DNA of 64,000 nt. It comes from Cotesia glomerata. Taxonomy: Eukaryota > Arthropoda > Insecta > Hymenoptera > Braconidae. The stretch spans positions 23,398,885-23,462,884 of the forward strand of contig NC_058162.1 of the NCBI RefSeq assembly GCF_020080835.1. The letters are read 5' to 3'. Below, in pieces: positions 42,101 to 53,400 of the stretch. Numbering within the stretch: the first letter of the stretch is position 1; each line of letters begins with the position of its first letter. The notes below the pieces were generated by a model. That model had not been told where the DNA came from and did not search any database. It worked only from the letters and a program-made list of their open reading frames with translations. Position numbers and translations under genes: made by a program.

Positions 42101-42695
42101 TCCAACGCACTTGGTATAAGGATCCGGATCAGGTATCGTGTCCTCGGGACAAGCGCATGTATATCCACCATTGGTATTGGTGCAAGTGGCACCATGACCG
42201 CAGGCGTCAGGCCTTGCACACTCGTCTACGTCTGAAATAAAACCGCAGATTAATCGAGCCAACTCCCACATAGCATAAGTATCATATCTAGATATTGCTT
42301 TTTAATATAATATAATAAAATATAAAATAATAAGTACCCATGCATTGCTTGAAGGCATTGCCAGAGTAACCGGGCTTGCACTGACAACTGAAACCACCAG
42401 GCGTGTTGGTACATATAGAATTTTTACCACAGCGACCAGAAGGTCCGTTCACCAGGTCGCATTCGTCGATATCGACGCAACCAGCGGCGATGTCATTCGG
42501 ATTGAAGGTCCAGCCATCCTCGCAGATGCAGTAGGCCTCGTGACCATCGGGCTTGCAGAAGGCATGCTCGCTGCAGGTGACTCCATCACATGGAGCTGAA
42601 AATCAACGGGATTCATAGCTTGAACGAGGAAGAAGACTCTCTTCATATAAGAGTCATGATCATGATCATGAGTGACTATTAATATGAGCTTCTCT

Positions 42696-42766
<71 letters not shown>

Positions 42767-45700
42767 AATATATAAATATAGAAGAGTGTGCATATGAGAG
42801 CGAGTAACTTCCTCATATCTCAACGTCTTATCGGCAATCAGTATCTCTTCGGCCTAAGGGCATAAAAATGCTATTGCATGCTTTAAGATAGCAAATAAAA
42901 TAAAATAACACGGGTTTACTCTTTTTATTCTATTTTAATTTATTATAGTGCCTAGTGTAAAGAGGTTGTGTGTAAATGTATGTACATGCAATGTAATGTA
43001 CCTTTGCAGGGTATTTGCGGCGGTGTTCCAACGAAACCGGTCTCACAGGAGCAGTGATAACTTCCTCGGGTGTTAATACACACTGAAGACGGCCCGCATA
43101 AGTTCGTTGCGCACTCATCGAGGTCCTCGCACTCCGCTCTAACGGCCTTGAATCCGTCCTTGCAGAAGCACTGGCCCTCTATGCACTCGCCGTTGTTCAC
43201 GCAGTCGAAGTTTGACTTACACAGGGTTGTTACGTCCGTCTAATTAAGTATTTTATTAGTATTTTTTATTTATTTTATTTTACCTTTTTTTAGGGGATCA
43301 TTGTGAATTATAACTGGCTATACAGCTGGTCAAGAGTCTTTATTTAAATTTACTTGATTATTTATTTGAATTATTTACTTGAATTTACTTAAATTTACTT
43401 GATAGAGAAGAAATTTATGATCTTTCATAAAAGAGTTTTTTAAATTATTATTGATGATAATAATATTTGTGAAAATTTTTTACAATTGTATAATTAATTA
43501 TGAAGAAATAAATTATACATGTTAATTTTAACGTAAGAATTATTCAAAAGGGCGAAGAAGATATCAGTAGAATAATTTCTTCTTTTAAGCCGTTAAATAT
43601 TAAATAAATTATTAAGTTATATTAAATACTTAAATCAGCAAATACTTGATTATTTAAAAAAAATTTTTTTTAACAAATAAATTAGTTTTGAAAAATTGCA
43701 TTTATGGCTTTTTACAATTTCTTCATAATTTTTTTTTTAATTATTGTTACCATTATTTATTCTAAATTATGAAAATTATAAAATATCTGTCAATTTTAGT
43801 GTCATATATTTTATACTAAAATTATGAAAAATTTGAAAATGTTTTTTGATTTTTTTTCAACAAATAAATTACTTTAAGAAAATTATTTAAAAAAATTGCA
43901 TTTATAGCTTTTTACAATATCTTCATTTAAAATGTTGTTTTATAAATTATTTTTATCATTATTTATTCTAAAAAAAAATTTTAAAAATGATAAAATATTT
44001 TTCAATTTTAGTGTCATATATTTTGTACTAAAATGATGAAAAATTTCAAAATTTTTTTGATTTTTTTTTTTAAAGTAAATTAGTTTCAGAAAATTATTCA
44101 AAAAAATTGCATTTATGGCTTTTTACAATTTCTTCACATAGATTTTTTTTAATAAATTATTTTTACCTTTATTTATTTAAAAAAAGTCCTAAAAATTATA
44201 AAATAGTTGTCATATTATATTTTGTACTAAAATAATAAAAAATTTGAAAATTTTCATGATTTTTTTTTAACAAATAAAATTAGAAAAAAAATTACTCGAA
44301 AGAATTTTAAGAAATCATTAATTTTTATTTTATTTGTTTAAAAGTTCAAAAAAAATTTTTAAACGTCTTTTGACTTGAGTATCATTAATAAAAAATAAGT
44401 AAATAATAAAAGTAACCTGATCGCAAGCAACTGAAGGACTAGGATTGGCGCTGTATCCAGGAGGACACTCGCAAGTGAACCCAGGAACGGAATTCCTGCA
44501 GACTGCATTAACTCCACATGGATTCGTTGGTCCATTACACTCATCGATATCTAAATATCAATAAAATAATAAGTTTACAATAATTATGAAGAGACACTCA
44601 GCTAAATAGCAAAGAAAAATAATTATAAGTGGTAAGAACATAAAATTAAAGATTAAAGTGATTATGATTAGTTTAGCTAACCAGTGCAGCCTTTGAAAGG
44701 GTCGCCGGTGTAATCCTGGTTGCATCGGCACAGGTAGCTTCCAAGTGTATCCACACACTCGGAATTATCGCCGCAGGGATTTTTCTCGCATTCATTAACA
44801 TCTGTTACACACCACACACAAATGGTTAATTATGATCAATTAGTTATGCCAGCGTATTTATTATTATTTTTATTGTTTAATGATAATTAGAATCGCTAAA
44901 ATAAGTTTAGTTTTATACACTAAAAAAAAAAAATTAACTTGAATCAAGAGAAAAATTCTTAAACCAAGAAAAATTTCTTAGTAAAGTACCCAGTACTTGA
45001 ACAGACTTTTCGAATTGTTAGAATACAAAATCCGGATATTTATTATAAGTAATATGCGCATGTTATAATTATTCAATGATACAGTAATTGATTTCTGTAG
45101 GGTTTTTCAATTATAAATCAAAACAATCAAATTTTTGTTAACTTAAAAGTTTACATGTCGAGAATAGCCGATAGATGCTATTTTTTTCATGAAAAAGGTA
45201 CTGAGTAAACCGAACAATCAGTAAAAAAAAAAACGGTATCTCATCATTTTAAGTAAAAAAATTGAACCACCCAATGAAATAGTCTTTTCTAAATAATACA
45301 TATTTTTTGCAAAGACAAACTATAATTTTTATATTAAATGTTAGCGTCTAACTATACCTCCAAATTTTCAAAGCGGTACCCAGAACTTGAACAAGCTGGG
45401 ACCGTATAATTTTAACAGCACTCTAACTTCTAATAGGTTTATAGACTAGTGATCAGCATTGTGATTTGTATTAATTACTGCAAATTAAATAAGTTTTATA
45501 GCTAAAAATTAGTGTAGTTAAAAATTATTGAACGTTTTGAATTGAGTTTTTTTGATTTATAATTGAAAATTTACTTTGTCATTCATAAAAAATGTAATTA
45601 AAAAATTAAATACAAATATTTCTCATTTTTAAATGAATATATTAAATATTCATAGTATTATTTTCAATATTAATCAATAAAATGTTATAATTCTTTTAAT

Positions 45701-48434
45701 ATTTCCATAAAACGTTGAAAAATTTTGCTGTGCCTATTGCTATATATTTTATTAGTCCAACTACTGCTCCCGGAGTGTTCAACTACTGCGGCTTGTCAGA
45801 ATTGATTGTTCATAACTACTACTCCTTTCATAGTTTATCTTAAAACGTCAAAATATAAATATTGAATTATTTTTGCTATTTTGCGCTTCAATCAATTCAA
45901 AATTGTTTGTATTTTCATGAAAATCACTAATTTGAACTAATAATTACTTCTTTATCTATTAAAAGTAGGGTCCAATACGTTTTACTTTGAAACTTGTTCA
46001 ACTACTGGGTACTTTATCCAAGTAAATTTTTTTTACGTGTATAATTATGATAACGATAATGATAAATGATAATAATGATGTTACTGACTCTCGCATAAAA
46101 TGAGTCCGTGTCCCGTGAAACCTTGAGGGCACAAACATGTATACGATCCATAAATATTAATACACTTTGCGTTGGGTGCACAAGCATTGTCACGCAGGCA
46201 CTCATTAATATCAGTGCAACCTAGAATTGGATCTCTTTGATATCCAGGAAGACATTGGCACTCAAATCCTCCAGGAGTGTTTACACAGCTCGAGTCCTTG
46301 CCGCACAAGTCGTTCGACTCGCACTCGTTGATATCTGTTTAGTTAATGCAAGTAAGAAACATTTGTTACGTTAATTAAAGCTTGTAAAAAAGCATTAAAT
46401 TTATCAACGGTTTTGAATGGCATATAGTAAGTACAGCTAGGTTAAATGCATGTAATTAACCCTGACAAATTTTAAATTGACAACCAGCCCGAATAATCAT
46501 TAAATGCGATTGATTGTAATCATTATATTATTACCGTTGCAACCAGTGAATGGATCACCGTCCATGCCATCAGGACAGTGACACTTGAAACCCCCGTCGA
46601 CGTTCGTACACAAGGCTGATCGACCACATGGACTTCGAACACACTCGTCAACGTCGTGGCAGTGATCCTCTGGATTCCCTTCAAATCCTTCTGGACACTC
46701 GCACCGATAGCCACCCGGTAAATTAATGCAGCGGGCATTATGCCCGCAACTTCCTGGATTATCGCACTCATTTATGTCGTAACACTGGAAATTTTTATAT
46801 TATTTATTTTTGTTTTAAATTTGCAATTTTTGGAGAGGTTCTATTGCTGTTTTTTTTTTTTTAACTTCACTGAAATTAGCAGACGAAAATTTTATTTTTC
46901 ATTAAAAATATACCAGGTTTATAAAATTATTTTTAAAAAATTGCTATAATTTTTTAAAGCTTCTAAAGAAGAAATTTTTCTTATTAATAAAGTTAGTCGA
47001 CATTTTTGATTTTTTGATTTTGCTTGATTTATTGAATTAGAACCAAAAAATATTTTTAAAAATTGCACTTACAGTTATTGAAGTTTTTAATGAATGAAAA
47101 ATTTTTTTGCAATATTTTTTTAATAAAGAAAATTTTTATAATTTTTAGATGTCGGCTAACTTTATTTTCATAAATTTTTCTTATTATAATTTATTTATTT
47201 AAAAAATTATCAGATTCACAAGTATAATTTAGATGAAAAATATAAAAATATACAATGATACAGAAGTTAGCCGACGTTTTCAATTTTTTGATTTTTTTTA
47301 ATCATTTAATTGGAACTACAAAATATTTTTTAAAAATTGCGCGTGTAGTTTTTCAAATATTTTACAAATTAAATTTGTTTTTCTTATTTTTTTTAAATAA
47401 ATTTTTTAATAAAAAAATTTTTAAAATTTTTTTAGATGTCGGTTAATTTAATTTGCATAAATATACACTAGGAAACAAACTATTCGTAACGTTATTAGAT
47501 GAAAATTAATAATACTAAAGTTAGCCGACGTTTTTAATTTTTTGATTTTTTTTTAATAATTAAATTAGAACAAAAAAATATTTTTCTAAAATTGCACTTA
47601 CAGTTTTTTATGTTTTTTATAAGTAAACATTTTTTTGGTAATAATTTTTTCAACAAAAAATTCTAAAAATTTTTTTATCAAAAAAATTATTACAAAAAAA
47701 TAAAAAAAAATTCATTTTTAAAAAACTTTAAAAAATATAAGTGCAATTTTTTAAAAATATTATTTAGTTGTAATTTAATAATTAAAAAAAACTATAAAAA
47801 TTAACAGTGTCGGCTAACTTTAGTATTATAAATTTTTTTCATAATAATTTCCTTTCCTATAAAATTATAGAAAAAATTTTAATGTCAACTTCAATGTCAT
47901 TTAAATAAATAATACTATAATTAGCAGACATTTTACAATTTTTAAAATTTTTGTAACTAATTAATTACACAGAAAAAAAATTTACTTATATCAAGTAAAT
48001 AATTTTGAAGAAATTCATCTTCTTTGAGTAGAAAAATTCTTAAATTAAGAAATTTTTCTTGGTTTGAGTAAATTTTATTTGATTTAAGAATTTTTCGTCT
48101 TAATTCAAGACGATAAAATTCTTCAAAATTATTTTCTTAGTTTAAGAATTTTTCTCGTGATTCAAGTTAATTTTTTTTTTCAGTGTACTATAAAAAAAAA
48201 ACTATTGTTTTAAATTCGCTCTTATAATTTTTTTTAAAATTTTTACATGTTGAATTTCCATGCTAAATTTTTTTTTTATTGTAAATTAATTGTTATAAAA
48301 ATTTTTAAAATTGTTCAATTCAATATTACTTAAAATTTGTTCTGTGCAAAAATTTTTCATGCTTAATCAATACTCATTGAAATTAAAGAAAAAATTTTTT
48401 TTAATAAATTAATAAATTTCCTAAGATTTAATTT

Positions 48435-48468
<34 letters not shown>

Positions 48469-50355
48469 GTAACAGCAATAAAACCTAAATAAAAAAAATT
48501 ACTAACATTTTCGTAGGGATTCCCCGTAAAACCTTGCGGACATGTGCACGTAAAATTACCAGGTACATTATGACAAAGTGAATTTTCTCCACAAGAGTGT
48601 GGAAGTTGACACTCATCAATATCCTCGCAGTGTACCTCACCATCGCCTCTGTACCCGGGCTTGCATTTGCAGAGAAAATTAGCCGGCAAATTGCAGCACT
48701 CGGCATTAGCGACGCATCGGGACGCGAGCGTCGGATCTTCGCATTCGTTTATGTCTAAAATCATGGAACCGTTAAATCATTAGATTACACTGTTCATTGT
48801 GCAATAAAATCGAATCAAAAGGAGTGCTTGCCCGAGTAATAACTTATAAGTTATAACTTATAAATTATAACTGAACAAAACAATAAGGAAGAATGATTTT
48901 ATATTTATATCTAGGTCTGTTACTTTTAACTGCAAGCACTTACCTTCGCAGGTGAAGCCATCTCCCCGGTAACCGGGGTAACAAGAGCAGTGGAAACCAC
49001 CAAGAGTATTCGTACAGTGAGCAAAAATATCACAGGGCCTGTATTTACACTCGTTCTCATCTGTAATAAGTTTTTTATTTTTTATTTTACAGACTGGATG
49101 GACATTAAATAAATGGGAAACCGGAATTGCTGTTATTTAGTTATTTAAAACATGTCCGATAAGACAGTCAGCATTTAGATTGATGGTAGGATTTAACAAC
49201 TGGAATTCCAAATCCAAGTCTCAATCTAAGAGCTATATACTATTTTACGATCCTTCACAACGGATTCTAAGTGCTCATCGGTCTAAGTCAGCGTATAGGT
49301 CTTTTTGTGGTATAAAATAATAAAAATAGCTAAAGTAATAGTAATAAGGAAGAGAATTATTATTACCTGGCACTTGACAATTACATCCGCCGAAACCGTC
49401 ATTGCAATGACAAACTGAGTCAAGACAAACTCCGTTCTGACATTTTGTACCGTCCTCTTTAGTACAATCATCTGAAATTAAATTAGGTAAATTTGTATAT
49501 TTTATATTTTAATATTAACTAGCAATAAAATTGTGCTTTATTAAATAATGATTTTTGTTAAATAGCACTGTACTTTTTTAACTATTGATGTTTTTAAAGA
49601 TATAAGCTCATCCTGATGTTACAAGAATCAAGACCTTTTATTTGAGTACCCACATGCATTTTTGATATATACATATTAGAGTGTTTCAAAAAAATACACT
49701 ATTTTTTTTTTTTCGAAGAACATTGAAAATTCTTCAGAGTATCCCTAATCAAAGACATTGTGAAAATCTCAGCCCTTAATATTAATGTATAGAGGTGTCT
49801 GTAATTAATTTTTTATTTCCATTTAAATAACATGGAAAAAATTTTTTTTTTACTTTTGAATTTTGCTAGTCAACAACGAAACATTTTATAGCTATGATTG
49901 ATACATATTCATGTAGGAAATTTAAGGATCTACAAAAATTGTTTGAATGAAAATATGCGTACGGAGAACCATTTCGGAGTTATCAGACCTCAAACATCGA
50001 ACTGTTTAAAAAAGTGATAATATTTATTTATAAATACGAAAAATCAACTTAAATCACTCCCGTGTAAAAAAGATTTGTCCTAAAATTGTCATAAACTTAG
50101 GATCCTAAACGTGACACAATTTAAGACATTTTTTGACAAATTTATGACAATTTCAGGACACTTTTATGACAATTTCAGGACACTTTTTTGATAATTTTAG
50201 GACACTTTTATGAATTTTAAGATACTTTTATGAATTTTAGGATACTTATATAACAATATTAGTACAAATTTATGACGATTTCATGACAATTTTAGGATGA
50301 GCTTAGGTCGGGATGAGCTTAGGTCTTTAAAAATGTCAAATGATATATTTTTCAC

Positions 50356-50421
<66 letters not shown>

Positions 50422-53400
50422 TGCTATATATATATATATGCTATATATATACTGCTATATATATATATATAGTATGTATTTTAAAGATATAAGCTCATCC
50501 CGATATTACACTCAAGAGCTTTCATTTGAGTACCCACATGCATTTTTGATATATTTTTCATATGTACATATATATAATATATATTATATAAATATATGAA
50601 ATATATGAAAAATTGATGTGGTCATTTCTTAATTATTGATATATTTAAAGATGTAAGCTCATTTCGATGTTACACTCATCGAGACCTTTTATTTGAGTAC
50701 CCACATGGCATTTTTTATACATTTTATATATATATGGTATTTGTGAAATATATAAATATATAAAATATATGAAAAATTTATGTGGGTACTCAAATGAAAG
50801 GCCTCGATGAGTGTAACATCGGAATGAGCTTATATCTTTAAAAATATCAATAGTTCACCAGATACAGAGTCATATCTTAATTATTGATATTTTTAAAGAT
50901 GTAAGCCCATTTCGATGTTACACTCAATGAGACCTTTTATTTGAGTACCCACATGGCATTTTTCGTATATTTTATATTTATAGTATTTGTGAAATATATA
51001 AATCTATAAAATATATGAAAAATTAATGTGGGTATTCAAATGAAAGGTCTTGATGAGTGTAACATCGGGCTGAGCTTATATCTTTAAAAATATCAATAGT
51101 TCACAAAATACAAGGTCATTTCTTAATTATCTATCTAGAGAGAGTATTTTTGAAAGCAGCGTAAATACTTATCATTATAAATTGACTATTGGTGAGAATG
51201 ATATGAAACCTTGAAAAGGCATAAATTCAAGTCAACACTTTTCCAATGATTAAATTTTACCATAAAAGCCCATTTTATCTTATAAATTAACTTGCCACTA
51301 AATTATGCTTATTCTCTTAATAATGTAGAAGCATGTAATATATATTTTTTTTAATGCTATGAAGATGATAAATTTCTTCAGTAGAACTATATTGTTATTT
51401 TTTAGAATTAAAGAATCAAGTAAACTCTTGACGTAAAGAGGAATGAAGTTGTTTCATGAGCTAAGAGATGTGTGCGTGACTGGACGATCACAAACTGCGT
51501 GACGAGCGTCGGATCATAACGGTAACGCCTTTGCCCACGCGGAAGACTACCAACATGAGTACATGGGTACGACTTGCAGAATAAGAATTACTGAATTACT
51601 GAATTACAGAATACCTGAGAACTCACAGGTAGGAAATCAACGCGTCTCTGCTATTTTTATTTTACTATATCTTCTTTTATAAAAATAAATAGTTTTAACA
51701 ATATTTCTTTATAGTTATTCTGACAACTACTTGAAATCTAACTACACTCATTTTTTGCAGAGTTTATGACGTTCTCATGACCGGCGTAATGTTACTCTGG
51801 GCAATCACGACAATCGTGCTCCGATGGGTCAAGCTACCAAATCAATTCCCTAGATACATTGGAAAATCTGATGCTGATGGCTCATGGGATGGGTATCATC
51901 ATCATTATCCTCCACTTATCATCCTGATGGGTATGTACTAATGTAATCTAAGAAGTTGGAATATCAAGAAACATCTTCCATAATTTCAAACAAATTTGGA
52001 CATTGGAAAAATTTATTCAATTGTAATAGGAAATACTTATGTCTTCGAAGAATTTAGTTGCGGACTGCATCCAGATGTCTTCACAATACTTGATGAATAA
52101 TAACAAGAAAAGCTTGTAACAGAAGGTCAGAAATCCAGTTTTTACTCTTTTCATTGATAGGGACAAAAAATTTAGATATATGTTCAATAATTTTTATAGG
52201 AAAGTCTAGGCCCATAACCTTTTGTGTCTCTCATATTTTATTCAATATTTAAGATGAAACGTAAAATATTACTTTTTCTAATCAAAATAATAGTTAAAAT
52301 TTAAACTAAAAATTTTGGATAAAAAATTGAAGATATGGAAAAAACATAAGAATATTTTTTTATAGAAAATTTAATTCGCTACAAAAAAGGTTCTAATCAA
52401 TTTTTCTATATCTCTCATATTTTATTCAATATTTAATATGAAACGTCAAATATAACTTTTTATAGTAAAAATAATGATAATTAAAATTAAAAATCAAAAT
52501 TTTGGATTAAAAATTGAAGATATGAAAAAAATATAAGATTACTTTTTTAATAGAAAATTTAATTCGCTACGAGAAAGGTTCCAATTCATTTTTCCGTATC
52601 TCTTATATTTTATCCAAAATTTTCAATTTTAACTCTGAAACTGTCCCGGCCCATAACCTGTAAGTCAAACGTAATTTTAAAATTGTAATTTAAATTTATT
52701 TATCTGTACTGTACAATTGAGTAGAATCTAAGTAAAATTACGAAAAAAAAAAATCTAATCTTAAATCTTATTAGTAGAAACTAAAAAATTAAAAATCCAA
52801 GGATATTACAAATCTAATCTACGAAAGCTGTATGTTTAAGGAAATCCAAGTACCCTGCTAGTGTAAAGAATGTCTAAAAAAAATAATGCGTAGAAATACT
52901 TTTGTTATGCATCTTAAAATTAATTTTTAAATTAATTAATAACATTTTTGAGGAAATTTCCGAAAAATTTACGCATTAAATAATTATTAACATTTAATAA
53001 TTATTTAATTGACTAAAAAAAATATAGCACTTTGAATTACCGGTAAAAACTTGACAACACCGCAACAGTTCCCTAACCTTGAAATTTATTTATTTGTAAA
53101 CATGTCTCAGATAAACCGGCATAATTTGCGAGCGCATTTTGGAAAATTTTCTACACGTTTTATTAAAACTACTAAAAAAATAACATACGAGGCACTATAT
53201 AATAAATCTAAAGTTCACGAACAAAATTCGACGGATTGGGGTCGAAGAATAGATGAAATAAGTACACTTGCCAAAGAATTGTGGTGTTTTAAATGTGACA
53301 TTCCCTTATCTCTTAAAAATATTCAGAGTGAAAAACAGTTTGGTTTATCAAATATTTTTTGCATTTAATTGCGTACAAATGTATATTTTTTTATAAAGAA

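Noticed and set aside
50297..50599. Plus-strand frame rich in YIYIYI
   Set aside because: Translation of the (TA)n microsatellite.
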